In this document: positions 1-9,620 of the stretch, one piece after another
Position numbering within the stretch: the first letter of the stretch is position 1
How the letters are laid out: the number at the start of each line of letters is the position of its first letter
DNA from: Chitinophaga sp. sic0106
GTDB taxonomy: Bacteria; Bacteroidota; Bacteroidia; Chitinophagales; Chitinophagaceae
Reading direction: 5' to 3'
Length of the DNA stretch: 64,000 bases
Assembly (NCBI RefSeq): GCF_019219075.1
Contig: NZ_JAHUWJ010000018.1
Location: 81,178-145,177, forward strand
Position numbers and translations under genes: made by a program
The notes under the pieces: generated by a model
Seen by the model: only the letters and a program-made list of their open reading frames with translations
Databases searched by the model: none
What the model was told of the DNA's origin: nothing

Positions 1-414
1 AGGGAAACAGCTGACTGTCAGATCTTTATCTTCTACAATTATCCCTGTTTGCCCGGTTTCCAGGGCCACAAATGTGAGCTCAAACCGGAAAGCCGTACCG
101 GATACATCTAATTGTATCTGCATAATTTGCTGGAGTTCCGGTGGACCAAAAACAGTGAGGGGCTCCGTCCTTCCCATCAGATTCAGGGTGTTCAGCAGTC
201 CTATCAGCCCAAAATAATGGTCGCCATGAAGGTGACTGATAAAAATATACCTCAGTTTACTGCGCCTGATCTTATATTTCGCAAATTGGAGCTGGGTGCC
301 TTCCCCGCAGTCAAGCAGCAGCAACTGATCATTACACGTAACGATCTGCGCCGTGGGATGCCTGTCCAGCGTGGGAATGGCCGAGTTATTACCTAAAATC
401 GTTACACCAAACAT
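1..414 (-). CDS. rnz: Ribonuclease Z, N-terminal part (runs off the window)
   Basis: Metallo-beta-lactamase-fold endonuclease that trims tRNA 3' ends. The visible 138 codons start MFGVTILGNNSAIPTL and carry LLLDCGEGTQLQ followed by the zinc motif SHLHGDHYFG (HxHxDH) at about residues 60-70. This combination is typical of RNase Z rather than of other metallo-beta-lactamases. The start is the ATG at 414. The C-terminal part lies beyond the left edge, so the remaining zinc ligands and the exosite arm cannot be checked. The STAS gene ends 28 bases upstream on the same strand, so the two are probably co-transcribed. What is seen is the motif and N-terminus; the tRNA role is family knowledge. Confidence 0.93.
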   Translation of the reverse strand, partial: MFGVTILGNNSAIPTLDRHPTAQIVTCNDQLLLLDCGEGTQLQFAKYKIRRSKLRYIFISHLHGDHYFGLIGLLNTLNLMGRTEPLTVFGPPELQQIMQIQLDVSGTAFRFELTFVALETGQTGIIVEDKDLTVSCFP

Positions 415-442
415 TATAATGATTTACTTGCCTGTAGCTAAA

Positions 443-817
443 TTATTCCATTCCGTCCAATAATTCCCTTTCCAGTTCCTCCATCATCACCAGGTCAATC
501 GCCTCGGCCATCGTAGGCGCGAAATTGAAGTTTTCAGGGGCGGCCGCTTTGATCAAAGCTGTTAAATCGCTGTTAAGACCCGTCACTGCACAGGACCGGT
601 TATTGTCATACATAAATGTATAAACTGCTAAAATGGCTTCCAGCCCGGCATCGTCTATTTTCGTGAGCAAATGTAAATCCAGTATGAGGTTACGGGTATC
701 CAGACCGGGCAGGGTGGTGGCTGTTTCTACAAAAGAAGCTGCCAAATTAGCATCCAAAGCATTCTCTTCTGGACAAAAAACCACTATTTTTTCTTTGGTA
801 TCAATTTTGAATTTCAT
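443..817 (-). CDS. STAS-domain protein (anti-sigma-factor antagonist-like)
   Basis: Small soluble protein of 124 residues with the alternating beta/alpha pattern of a STAS domain: FKIDTKEKIVVFCP, then NLILDLHLLTKIDDAGLEAI, then AVTGLNSDLTALIKAA. STAS proteins bind partner anti-sigma kinases and are often switched by phosphorylation of a Ser or Thr in the DSxG loop. Here the equivalent loop reads KIDDAGLE, with no Ser or Thr, so phospho-switching by the usual residue is doubtful. The acidic C-terminal tail (MMEELERELLDGME) is unusual. It precedes RNase Z by 28 bases and diverges from clpC. Role inferred from fold only; no kinase or sigma-factor partner is in the window. Confidence 0.75.
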   Translation of the reverse strand: MKFKIDTKEKIVVFCPEENALDANLAASFVETATTLPGLDTRNLILDLHLLTKIDDAGLEAILAVYTFMYDNNRSCAVTGLNSDLTALIKAAAPENFNFAPTMAEAIDLVMMEELERELLDGME

Positions 818-1118
818 GCGTTGGATCTTGTTTATATTTTAGTAAGAATCAATAAACTGAAACTAATCTGGGACCCGCCTCTAAAAAATACCCTGGAGAG
901 AACGAACAAATACATTTGTTTTTTCGTAGATATTTTTAAAAAGACCCGTACCCATTTCACCCACAAAAATAATGTTATACTATTAAAGTGTAAGATGAAG
1001 GAGTAGAAAAAGGAATAACTTCAATCCATCTAATTCGCTGTCAAAGGAAATCAGAATTATTCGTTATTATTGTATAAGCATGCCCCCGTAAGGGTTTTTA
1101 TCATCTAATTTATTCACA
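818..1118. other. Divergent intergenic region between STAS gene and clpC
   Basis: AT-rich 301-base stretch that must hold the promoters of both the leftward STAS-rnz unit and rightward clpC. A -7-like TACATTTG is at 911-918 on the plus strand and TATTTTTG at 964-971 on the minus strand. Neither has a TTG at the usual distance, so neither is called as a promoter. No ORF, hairpin or repeat of note was seen. Confidence 0.5.
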
Positions 1119-3650
1119 ATGGACCAGAATTTTTCACCGCAAGTTAAGGAGATCATTTCGTTCAGCAGGGAGGAAGCTTTACGCCTGGGAAATGATTTTA
1201 TCGGTACTGAACACCTGCTGTTGGGTATTATTCGCGAAGGCGAAGGTACGGCCGTAAAGATTCTGCAAGCGTTGAACGTAGACTTATACGAATTACGCAA
1301 AGAGGTAGAATTGGCTGTAAAGGATAAGACGGGGAAAAATATTGCAAACATCAATAGTTTACCCCTGACCAGACAAGCTGAGAAAGTGATCCGCGTAACA
1401 GTCCTCGAGGCAAAAGCCCTGAAGAGCGCTACCGTGGAAACAGAACATCTCATGCTGTCTATCCTGAAAAATAAAGAAAACGTTTGTACACAAATCTTAC
1501 AACAATTTGACGTGGACTACGATACTTTTAAAAACGAACTGGGCTTTGTAAAATCTGCTGATCCCAAAGCAGAATTTGATGATCCGGGCGAGGAGGAATT
1601 CGAAGACGAAAGAAAATCTTACGCTTCTAAATCCAAACAAGCCAATACCAAATCCAAAACTCCGGTGCTGGATAACTTTGGTAGAGACATCACCAAGCTG
1701 GCCGAAAGTGGCAGCTTAGACCCGATAGTTGGTCGTGAACAGGAAATTGAACGTGTTTCACAGATACTGTCCCGTCGTAAAAAGAATAACCCTATCCTCA
1801 TCGGGGAGCCGGGTGTAGGTAAAACCGCCATCGTGGAAGGCCTGGCCCTCCGCATCGTGCAGCGCAAGGTATCCCGCGTGCTGTTCGACAAGCGTGTGGT
1901 GAGCCTCGACCTCGCCGCCCTCGTGGCCGGTACCAAATACCGTGGCCAGTTTGAGGAAAGGATGAAGGCGATCATGAATGAACTTGAGAAAAACAGGGAT
2001 GTAATCCTGTTTATCGATGAAATTCATACCATCGTAGGTGCCGGCGGCGCTTCAGGTTCCCTGGATGCCTCCAACATCTTTAAACCAGCCCTCGCAAGAG
2101 GCGAGCTCCAATGCATCGGTGCATCCACACTGGATGAATACCGCATGTACATTGAAAAAGATGGTGCCCTCGATCGCCGTTTCCAAAAAGTAATGGTAGA
2201 ACCGCCTAGCGTGGAAGAAACCATTCAGATCCTCAATAACATCAAGCCTCGTTATGAAGAATACCATAACGTAAGCTATACCGAAGATGCGATTGAGGCA
2301 TGCGTGAAACTGAGTGATCGCTATATGACCGACCGCCTCCTGCCCGATAAAGCAATCGACGTGCTGGATGAAGTAGGTGCGCGTGTACACCTGAAAAACA
2401 TCAATGTTCCGCAAAATATCCTCGATCTGGAAAAACAGATTGAAGATATCAAGCAGGAAAAAAATAAAGTAGTGAAGAGCCAACGCTTCGAAGAAGCCGC
2501 TGCCCTGCGCGATACCGAGAAGAAACTGGGTGAAGACCTGGAACGCGCCAAGGCAATGTGGGAAGAAGAAGTGAAGCACAAACGCTACCCTATTGATGAA
2601 GAAGCCATCGCGGAAGTAGTAAGCATGATGACCGGTATCCCAGTGAAAAGGATGGTACAGGCAGAAAGCGACAAATTACGCCGCATGGGTGAAGACCTGA
2701 AAGGTGCCGTGGTAGGCCAGGACGAAGCTATCAGCAAAGTCACCAAAGCCATCCAGCGTAACCGCGTAGGTCTGAAAGATCCTAAAAAACCAATCGGTAC
2801 ATTCATTTTCCTCGGTCCTACCGGGGTGGGTAAAACTGAGCTTGCCAAATCACTGGCCCGCTACATGTTCGACTCCGATGATGCACTGATCCGTATCGAT
2901 ATGAGTGAGTACATGGAGAAATTCTCCGTAAGCCGCTTAATTGGTGCACCTCCGGGATATGTTGGTTATGAAGAAGGTGGTCAGCTGACCGAAAAGGTTC
3001 GCCGTAAGCCTTACTCCGTAATCCTCCTGGATGAAATTGAAAAAGCACACCCTGACATCTATAACCTGCTGTTACAGGTACTGGATGATGGTATCCTCAC
3101 CGATGGCTTAGGCCGTAAGGTGGACTTTAAAAATACCCTCATTATCATGACTTCTAACATTGGTGCCCGTCAGTTGAAAGACTTCGGTGCAGGTGTAGGT
3201 TTTACCACTTCCGCCCGTGCTAGCACAGAAGAGGAAAATACCAAGTCAGTGATTGAAAAAGCACTGAAACGTACTTTCTCTCCTGAGTTCCTCAACAGGA
3301 TCGATGATGTGATTATATTTAACCAGCTCACCAAAGAGCATATCTATACCATCATCGACATCACCATGAAGAGTGTGCTCAAACGTTTGAACAGCCTGGG
3401 CTTCAGCCTGGAACTGACAGACGAAGCCAAAGGATTCCTGGCAGATAAAGGCTACGACCAACAGTTCGGTGCCCGTCCGCTGCACAGAGCCATCCAGAAA
3501 TACCTGGAAGATCCTTTAGCAGAAGAAATCCTCAACATGAATATTCATGATGGAGATGTTCTGGTGGCTGACCTGGACAAAGAAAACCAGAAACTGGTGT
3601 TCACACTCAAAAACTCCAGCAAAAGCAAATCAGAAAAATCAGAAGCGTAA
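1119..3650 (+). CDS. clpC: ATP-dependent Clp protease ATP-binding subunit ClpC
   Basis: Hsp100 unfoldase of 843 residues that feeds proteins to ClpP and also acts in disaggregation. In order: a double Clp N domain (from FSREEALRLGNDFIGTEHLL), an acidic linker, first AAA+ module with Walker A GEPGVGKT (about residues 230-237) and Walker B VILFIDEIHT, a UVR-type coiled segment near residues 440-475 (QRFEEAAALRD), and second AAA+ module with Walker A GPTGVGKT (about 566-573) and Walker B VILLDEIEKAHP. The UVR segment between the modules separates ClpC from ClpA and ClpB. The length matches the family. The ATG at 1119 gives the expected N-terminus. Monocistronic, ending in a strong terminator 23 bases after the stop. 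No mcsA/mcsB or ctsR neighbours are visible. Confidence 0.96.
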   Translation: MDQNFSPQVKEIISFSREEALRLGNDFIGTEHLLLGIIREGEGTAVKILQALNVDLYELRKEVELAVKDKTGKNIANINSLPLTRQAEKVIRVTVLEAKALKSATVETEHLMLSILKNKENVCTQILQQFDVDYDTFKNELGFVKSADPKAEFDDPGEEEFEDERKSYASKSKQANTKSKTPVLDNFGRDITKLAESGSLDPIVGREQEIERVSQILSRRKKNNPILIGEPGVGKTAIVEGLALRIVQRKVSRVLFDKRVVSLDLAALVAGTKYRGQFEERMKAIMNELEKNRDVILFIDEIHTIVGAGGASGSLDASNIFKPALARGELQCIGASTLDEYRMYIEKDGALDRRFQKVMVEPPSVEETIQILNNIKPRYEEYHNVSYTEDAIEACVKLSDRYMTDRLLPDKAIDVLDEVGARVHLKNINVPQNILDLEKQIEDIKQEKNKVVKSQRFEEAAALRDTEKKLGEDLERAKAMWEEEVKHKRYPIDEEAIAEVVSMMTGIPVKRMVQAESDKLRRMGEDLKGAVVGQDEAISKVTKAIQRNRVGLKDPKKPIGTFIFLGPTGVGKTELAKSLARYMFDSDDALIRIDMSEYMEKFSVSRLIGAPPGYVGYEEGGQLTEKVRRKPYSVILLDEIEKAHPDIYNLLLQVLDDGILTDGLGRKVDFKNTLIIMTSNIGARQLKDFGAGVGFTTSARASTEEENTKSVIEKALKRTFSPEFLNRIDDVIIFNQLTKEHIYTIIDITMKSVLKRLNSLGFSLELTDEAKGFLADKGYDQQFGARPLHRAIQKYLEDPLAEEILNMNIHDGDVLVADLDKENQKLVFTLKNSSKSKSEKSEA

Positions 3651-3672
3651 TTCACACTACTGAATATATAGA

Positions 3673-3700
3673 GCCGCCTGCACTCGCAGGCGGCTTTTTT
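3673..3700 (+). terminator. Intrinsic terminator of clpC
   Basis: GCCGCCTGC stem, ACTC loop, GCAGGCGGC stem, then six T. Perfect 9-bp stem just after the clpC stop. Confidence 0.92.
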
Positions 3701-3733
3701 CATAAATTAATGTCTGCTGCCCGGCGAATTCAA

Positions 3734-3743
3734 CATCTCCCTA
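3734..3743 (-). repeat. TAGGGAGATG motif copy
   Basis: Reads CATCTCCCTA on the plus strand. One of seven exact copies in the window, here 34 bases after the clpC terminator. Confidence 0.6.
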
Positions 3744-3926
3744 CAGAAAAAGAAGTTACCCCAGAGAAACTGACCCCTACCGCGGAATCTTACCCGATTA
3801 ATATCCGATGTCTCCCCAGCTAATTTTTATATTATAAAAAAATGTATAACATAAAGATGTTATGACAAAACATAATATTATTTAAATAAAACATGTATAT
3901 TTTAATTAAAATGTTTGTCTGCTTTT

Positions 3927-3936
3927 TAGGGAGATG
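3927..3936 (+). repeat. TAGGGAGATG motif copy
   Basis: Context TTTTTAGGGAGATGTAAT. Lies between genes and is inverted relative to the copy at 3734-3743. Confidence 0.6.
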
Positions 3937-4293
3937 TAATACAGATAAGTGATTTATGGTATAGATATCTATTTGGCAGTCCTATTACCCTACCAGATTT
4001 TTTGGGGCATTCTTCACAAACTTAAATGGTATTATCATGCCATTTTCATACCTTATAGATAGTATATTTTTGCATTATATAAGATTATAGACTTTAGTCC
4101 GTATTGTCTTACAAAACTTATTTATTTAAAAAAGATACCATACTTTATTAGAGCACCTGAGAGAAAAGATGTAGTACGATGCAATGTAGCAGTATCGGCA
4201 GTGTGCCATAGACGATGATGATGTAAGCAAAGCACTACCTAGGAAACTTGACAACTAATTCCCTTTATACTAATAATTTTTATCCGTATATCT

Positions 4294-6048
4294 ATGACTA
4301 AAACTCTACAAATCGCTGCTCGCGGTATACTGTTCGGAGGCCTGGCCCTGATGGCAACTCAGGCAAACGCACAGTTGAAAATTGGTGCTAATCCTACCAA
4401 TATCAAAAAGTCAGCGATCCTCGAACTCGAATCAGACCGCCAGGGTTTACTGTTACCCCGCTTAGCTGATACTACTGCCATTAATGGATTATTTGGTACC
4501 GATGATACCCAGCGCAAACTGGAAGGTATGATGATCTATCTCACCAAATCCGGTGCAGAAGGAATATATGTGCGTCAAGGCGGCGGTTGGCACAAACTGG
4601 CCCGCGGTGGCCAATCCTGGGATGTTCTCGGTAATGCCCTGACTGGTGTAACCTCTCCATTCATCGGTTCTACTGATAACATACCCTTTGTGCTGAAAGC
4701 AAACAATAAAGTTGGTATGGTGATCGACGACGGTAAAGTAACCGTATCGAACGGCATTACCATCACAGGTTTACTGGAAGATTTAACCGCTACCACTGGT
4801 GTATTTATAAATAAAACCACTGGAGTAGCTGCCTATCGCGACTTTGGAACCGGAGCTTTCGTTGACCGCTTCAGCATCAATGGCGACAATACACCTAACT
4901 TTACACTCGCAACAGCGGATAATAAAAGCTATTTCTTCACTGGTGGTCCGGCAGGTACCCTGACGCTGACTGTTAGAAATCAGGATGGTACGGATGCTAC
5001 TGCAGCCGGCTTACTGACCTATGCTGACTGGCAACGTATCCAAAACGCCGCCGCGTCCAAAGACCTGCTCACCGGTAACTTTAACAATACTGCCAACGAT
5101 CAGGGTTTAACGATCGACAGTGCTACCGCCGGAAGAAAATATGTAATCCTGCATGCTGCTGATGGAACCCATCCGGGTGGTGTGTCTGCCAATGCACAAA
5201 GCTTTGGTGGCCCTAAAACTTTCCTGGACGAACTGATCGCCAACAGCCTGCTCACCGCTAAATCAACCGCTAATTTCGAGCAGGATGTAAATGTTACCGG
5301 TGCAACTGCATTGTCTGGTAACCTGACAGTTGCTGCTGCAGCTACTGCTACCTTTAACGGTGCTACTACCTTCGCCAGCGATGTTACCATGAGTGGCGTA
5401 AACACCAATACTTCTACCACCGCTACTGAGTTTGAAATCCTGTTACTGGGTACAAACAGCCTCGTGGAAAAGAAAACACTCCCTGCATCTGCATTCACTC
5501 CATTCACTTTCGCAACCGCTCATACAGGAACTGATCTGAACGTAACTACAGGTACTGACCAGAAAGTTACGATCGCTGTTCCTTATGCCGGCCAGGGTAT
5601 TGCAGGTGGTTTGCTTAACAATCAAACACAAAGCATTATCGGTGATAAAGCATTTTCTGAAAATATCAGAGTGGCTAAACGTGTACTCGTTGGCGATACT
5701 ACAACCGCACCTACCTCTGTTTTGCAGGTAAACGGTTCCATGGCATTGCCAATTACCTCTGTAGGTGGTAGCTATACTGCAACTGCCAACGATTACACAA
5801 TCGTTGTTAAACCTACTATGCAGGCTATCATCACACTGCCTAAAGCCAGTGATGCAAAAGGCCGCATCTATGTAGTGAAAAGAGCAGGTGTTGCCTCTGA
5901 CGGTACCGCTACTCAACAGGATGTAAGCGTGAAAGCAAATGGCACCGACAAAATTGAAGATGGTGCTCAAATAGATCTCAATGTGCCTTGGACTACCATC
6001 ACACTCCAGTCTGATGGTGTGGATACCTGGTATATCATCAAGAATTAA
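4294..6048 (+). CDS. Secreted fibre-like protein, paralogue of the next gene
   Basis: Protein of 584 residues with a signal peptide (positively charged start, LFGGLALMATQANA, cleavage before QLKIG). The mature N-terminus has a module (GANPTNIKKSAILELESDRQ, then GLLLPRL) also found in the next gene. The middle is long, Thr/Ala/Asn-rich and low in complexity, suggesting a beta-rich or trimeric fibre. The C-terminal module has NDYTIVV, IITLPKASDAKGRIYVVKRAG and ends DTWYIIKN. The layout of fixed ends and variable shaft resembles phage tail-fibre and bacterial adhesin proteins, but no named family is assigned. No T9SS sorting tail is visible. It is the first of three genes that appear co-transcribed; 77 bases separate it from the next start. 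The ATG at 4294 is chosen because the signal peptide begins there. Function unknown; surface adhesion is an inference. Confidence 0.7.
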   Translation: MTKTLQIAARGILFGGLALMATQANAQLKIGANPTNIKKSAILELESDRQGLLLPRLADTTAINGLFGTDDTQRKLEGMMIYLTKSGAEGIYVRQGGGWHKLARGGQSWDVLGNALTGVTSPFIGSTDNIPFVLKANNKVGMVIDDGKVTVSNGITITGLLEDLTATTGVFINKTTGVAAYRDFGTGAFVDRFSINGDNTPNFTLATADNKSYFFTGGPAGTLTLTVRNQDGTDATAAGLLTYADWQRIQNAAASKDLLTGNFNNTANDQGLTIDSATAGRKYVILHAADGTHPGGVSANAQSFGGPKTFLDELIANSLLTAKSTANFEQDVNVTGATALSGNLTVAAAATATFNGATTFASDVTMSGVNTNTSTTATEFEILLLGTNSLVEKKTLPASAFTPFTFATAHTGTDLNVTTGTDQKVTIAVPYAGQGIAGGLLNNQTQSIIGDKAFSENIRVAKRVLVGDTTTAPTSVLQVNGSMALPITSVGGSYTATANDYTIVVKPTMQAIITLPKASDAKGRIYVVKRAGVASDGTATQQDVSVKANGTDKIEDGAQIDLNVPWTTITLQSDGVDTWYIIKN

Positions 6049-6125
6049 TCCTACTGATACACCCGACGGTCATGCCGTATAGGCATGACCGTTACCCCAT
6101 TATTCCAATTTTAAAAGAAAGTTGT

Positions 6126-7862
6126 ATGAAGCTGAATAGAAAGCTGAAAATGTGCGTCGTTGGTGTGATATTAGCATGCAGTGGTAGCTTGTCTGCCCAG
6201 CAACTTAAACTGGGAGTTGCCCCTACAGTCATTAACCCTGCTGCACTGCTGGAATTAAACAGCGATCAACACGGACTCCTGCTCAACAGAGTCCCCCTCA
6301 GCGCCCTATCCGGTTCCGGAAAATTAGCAAACGCCCCCGATGGCATGATCGTATACGTAACAGATGCAGCTGAACGCTCCCTATACATTAAAAAAAATAA
6401 CTCCTGGCAGAAAGTAATTGACCTGGCAAATCTCCCCGCTACCTCATTTAAAGGCCGCACCGGCAATATTCAACCACAAGCAGGCGATTACGACGGAATG
6501 TATGTGCCTAATGCCCGCAGCCTGACCTTTAACACCCTTGCCAATGGTGTACTCACCATTTCCGCACCATTTACCCAGGACCTTTCCGCTGATCGCACCT
6601 GGAGTATCAACGCCAATAACACCAGTCCATTGTGGAACGCTAATTCCCTCAACAGTATTTCAATTGATAATACAACCCCTGCAAACGGGGATGTGTTAAC
6701 AATGGTGGCCGGCAAATGGAAAGCAGCAGCTCCCGCAGCCGGATCATTCATTATCGCTAATCCTGCGACACCACAAACCGCCTCTTTTAATATTACCGGC
6801 AATGGCAGAATCGGTGGTAGTGCCGTTATTAATGGCGCTGCTCAGGTAGATGGCGCCCTCGCCGCCAACAGTGTGAATGCAACCAATAATATTGTTGCCG
6901 GCACCAAAATAAATACACCGCGCTTAGGCGTTGGTATTGCCACTACTGATCCTAACAACGTGGTGGAAATTTCTACCGGCGCTGCTATTGTAAATGGTGT
7001 TTCCGGCTTACGCCTCACAGGCCTTGGCACGGCAGCCACCACTGCTTCCAACGGTAAACTGTTATCCGTAAACGCTGCCGGCGATGTGATTCTTACCAAC
7101 AACCCAAATAATACGGGTTGGAATATGACAGGTAACAGCGATGCTACTTCTCAAAACTTTCTCGGTACTGTAAACGATACACCCATGATCGTGAAAGCGG
7201 CAAATAAGGAATTATTCCGTGGCCAAAAGGGAATCAGTGGATATGCAAATTATATCAGTACTTTATTCAATGGTGCCAAAGCTTACAATGGACATCCCTT
7301 CATCATCCGCGCAAACGGTAATGATGTAATGGCTTTCCAGGACTCCACTGGTGCTATGAAATTCCACTGGAACTTATTAGGTGGTGGGTTGAACTTCGTG
7401 GAATCGAATGTGAGTGATTATCGGATCATGATTAAATCCGGTGGAGGTATAGGTATTGATACCGCAGCGCCAAATTCGTCCCTGCATGTAAATGGATCCT
7501 TTGCGACAAAAATTCGTGTGGCAACCGGAGCCGCTAATGCAAATGTAACGGTGCTGGAAACGGATCATACCATCCTGCTTAACCTGACAACACCTGTAGT
7601 GGTGCTGCCAGATGCGGCGGCCGATAATGCCGGCCGCGAATACCGGATAAAAGTAGTACAAGCTGCAAACGGAAACGGAACCACTACCGGGTCATTTACT
7701 ATTCGCACCACAGGCAATCAGGCACTGGATGTGGGTATCGCTACTACCTATGTAGTAAATAACGGCCTGACCACCGGTACAGGTAATGCCACCCGAAGAA
7801 CGCTCGGTGCCCGATGCACTGTTGTTTCTGATGGCAACAGGTGGTATATCGTAGACCTTTAG
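6126..7862 (+). CDS. Secreted fibre-like protein, second paralogue
   Basis: Protein of 578 residues. The ATG at 6126 is preferred over an in-frame ATG at 6072 because it directly begins a signal peptide (KMCVVGVILACSGSLSAQ). After cleavage it repeats the neighbour's N-terminal module: QLKLGVAPTVINPAALLELN followed by SDQHGLLLNRV. The C-terminal part carries TILLNL, VVVLPDAAADNAGREYRIKV and ends DGNRWYIVDL, matching the end of the upstream protein. The centre differs and contains Asn/Thr/Gly-rich stretches plus a segment with FIIRANGNDVMAFQDSTGAM that resembles tail-fibre head regions. This is a tandem duplication with diverged shafts. A cell-surface or matrix role is inferred; no catalytic motif is seen. 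A T9SS cargo gene follows after 52 bases. Confidence 0.7.
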   Translation: MKLNRKLKMCVVGVILACSGSLSAQQLKLGVAPTVINPAALLELNSDQHGLLLNRVPLSALSGSGKLANAPDGMIVYVTDAAERSLYIKKNNSWQKVIDLANLPATSFKGRTGNIQPQAGDYDGMYVPNARSLTFNTLANGVLTISAPFTQDLSADRTWSINANNTSPLWNANSLNSISIDNTTPANGDVLTMVAGKWKAAAPAAGSFIIANPATPQTASFNITGNGRIGGSAVINGAAQVDGALAANSVNATNNIVAGTKINTPRLGVGIATTDPNNVVEISTGAAIVNGVSGLRLTGLGTAATTASNGKLLSVNAAGDVILTNNPNNTGWNMTGNSDATSQNFLGTVNDTPMIVKAANKELFRGQKGISGYANYISTLFNGAKAYNGHPFIIRANGNDVMAFQDSTGAMKFHWNLLGGGLNFVESNVSDYRIMIKSGGGIGIDTAAPNSSLHVNGSFATKIRVATGAANANVTVLETDHTILLNLTTPVVVLPDAAADNAGREYRIKVVQAANGNGTTTGSFTIRTTGNQALDVGIATTYVVNNGLTTGTGNATRRTLGARCTVVSDGNRWYIVDL

Positions 7863-7914
7863 TGATTATATAAAAAACCATAACCATTCAATCTTTATTT
7901 TGACCAATTTTTTC

Positions 7915-9507
7915 ATGAGAATATCTATACTCATACTGTTTTTACTATCATGTCTCCACCTGCGTTCCTCCGCACAGGACGGACTATACATCCCCGAAGG
8001 GGGAGTGGTCTGGCTGTACAACAACACACAGGTAGGCATCTTCAACAGCATGATTAATAACGGTGTTCTCGGTTCTAATCCCGGCAGTACCTTCTATATC
8101 CTCGGCAAGCGATGGACCAACGGTACCAACGCCAAACTGCCGGATGAAAGCGCCGACGGAGTTTCCGGTGTGGGTGGAAACTTTCTCTTTTCTTCATTAA
8201 ACCCGATCCTCGGAGATGTAGGACAACAAACCATCTTCGGCAACTATAACATTGCCGCCAAACAGGGTACCAGCTTCCCTAACATGGAAGTAAACAACGG
8301 AAAAGGTATTATACTCGATGACCTCAGTGACCTTAAAGTCAGAGGTACCCTCCACTTCACCAGCGGTAAGATCTATCTCAACGGCTGGAACCTGATGGTA
8401 GGTGAAAAAACACCTGGTGTCATCAGCGGGTATACGGACTCACGTTACATCGTTACCGGCAACACCTTTGCTGGTGGCTACCTGTACCGCAGCGCCATTA
8501 CCAGTACCGCCAACAGGGTAGTGTTTCCGGTAGGCTCGGCGGATAACGCCTACTCCCCGGCAGCAGTGCTGCTGGACGGTGGCGCTAAAGATAACTTCGG
8601 TATCCGCGTGTTCGACAGCGTATATACAGTAGCGATAGGTGGCAGCACGTACCGCGACAGCTTCGTCAACAAAACCTGGAATATCGTACGTACGGATAAC
8701 TCCGGCGGTAAAGCTACCGTGATACTGCAACATATGGATGCCAGTGAAATGACCTCCTATATCGGTGCCCGCGATAGTAGCTTTATCACCCGGTTCGGTG
8801 TTACCGGATGGGATAAGCTCACCGTAATACCTTTCAAACCTCAGGCAGGCAACCTGAGTACCACCACTATGCTGCAGCCAGCCACCATGCATATGCGTGA
8901 GTTTACGGACCTGGGCAACACCACCTATTTCGCTAAAACGATCCTGAACGTAAAAATCTCACCGGCCATATTCCTGGTGTTTGAAGCCTCACGTGTGAGT
9001 CCTGCGCTCGCACAGCTCGACTGGACCACCTCCCGCGAGGTGAACAACCTCCAGTTTGAGGTGGAACGCCGCTACGAAAAAGATGAGGCCTTTACCACCA
9101 TCGGGGTAGTGCCTACCAAGGCGGTAAACGGTACCAGCGTAAACCCGCTGTCGTACACGTTCAACGATCCTAATGATTACGACGATAATACCTACTACCG
9201 CATCAAAGCAACGGCTAAAGATGGTACTGTTACCTATTCAGAAATCAAAGTGGTTCCACCGGTATTCTCTATCCAGGTTTATCCGAACCCGAACAGAGGC
9301 AACTTCCACGTGAAGATCCGCGGTCTGAATAATGATATGCTGCTGAAAATGTATGATACATGGGGTCAGTACCTGCGCGAATACAAAGTCCGCAAAGATG
9401 CAGACATCCAGATCACACACATGCCTGCCGGTACTTACTTCCTGGTATTGTATAACCAGCAAACCGAGCAGAAAGTGAAGACAATCAAAGTAGTAGTATT
9501 GCCATAA
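7915..9507 (+). CDS. Secreted protein with type IX secretion sorting domain (type A)
   Basis: Protein of 530 residues. The ATG at 7915 begins a clear signal peptide (MRISILILFLLSCLHLRSSA) and is preferred to an in-frame TTG at 7900. The body is beta-rich without a recognised catalytic domain. Around residues 340-440 there is a fibronectin-like stretch: LDWTTSREVNNLQFEVERRY, then later YYRIKATAKDGTVTYSEIKV. This is followed by the T9SS type A tail: IQVYPNPNRGNFHVKI ... PAGTYFLVLYNQQTEQKVKT. Such tails direct export through the outer membrane by the T9SS, and a SprE/PorW-like T9SS protein is encoded at 45.8 kb. It closes the three-gene secreted unit and is followed by a terminator. Likely a surface protein partner of the two fibre proteins (inference). 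Confidence 0.85.
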   Translation: MRISILILFLLSCLHLRSSAQDGLYIPEGGVVWLYNNTQVGIFNSMINNGVLGSNPGSTFYILGKRWTNGTNAKLPDESADGVSGVGGNFLFSSLNPILGDVGQQTIFGNYNIAAKQGTSFPNMEVNNGKGIILDDLSDLKVRGTLHFTSGKIYLNGWNLMVGEKTPGVISGYTDSRYIVTGNTFAGGYLYRSAITSTANRVVFPVGSADNAYSPAAVLLDGGAKDNFGIRVFDSVYTVAIGGSTYRDSFVNKTWNIVRTDNSGGKATVILQHMDASEMTSYIGARDSSFITRFGVTGWDKLTVIPFKPQAGNLSTTTMLQPATMHMREFTDLGNTTYFAKTILNVKISPAIFLVFEASRVSPALAQLDWTTSREVNNLQFEVERRYEKDEAFTTIGVVPTKAVNGTSVNPLSYTFNDPNDYDDNTYYRIKATAKDGTVTYSEIKVVPPVFSIQVYPNPNRGNFHVKIRGLNNDMLLKMYDTWGQYLREYKVRKDADIQITHMPAGTYFLVLYNQQTEQKVKTIKVVVLP

Positions 9508-9552
9508 ACTGCCTTGTATTTGCTTTTCTCATAGAATTGCGCCAATTTTGTA

Positions 9553-9583
9553 GGGTCCTTTTGAAAAAAAGGACCCTTTTTTT
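9553..9583 (+). terminator. Intrinsic terminator of the secreted-protein operon
   Basis: GGGTCCTTTT and AAAAGGACCC form a 10-bp stem followed by seven T, 46 bases after the stop codon. Confidence 0.92.
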
Positions 9584-9620
9584 GGCCCGCTCAAACGGCC
9601 GCCGATAAAATCTTACGACT

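Larger units (their letters stand above)
3701..4293. other. 593-base AT-rich gene-free region upstream of the fibre-protein operon
   Basis: No credible ORF. It contains two copies of the TAGGGAGATG motif in opposite orientation (3734-3743 and 3927-3936) and a -7-like TATTTTTG at 4065-4072 without a good -33 partner. The rest is strongly AT-rich. It most likely holds the promoter and a long leader for the three secreted-protein genes that follow. No clear terminator or leader peptide was found. Confidence 0.45.

Noticed and set aside
4294..7862. Prophage tail-fibre genes
   Set aside because: The proteins look fibre-like but have Sec signal peptides and a T9SS partner, and no capsid, terminase, integrase or lysis genes are near.
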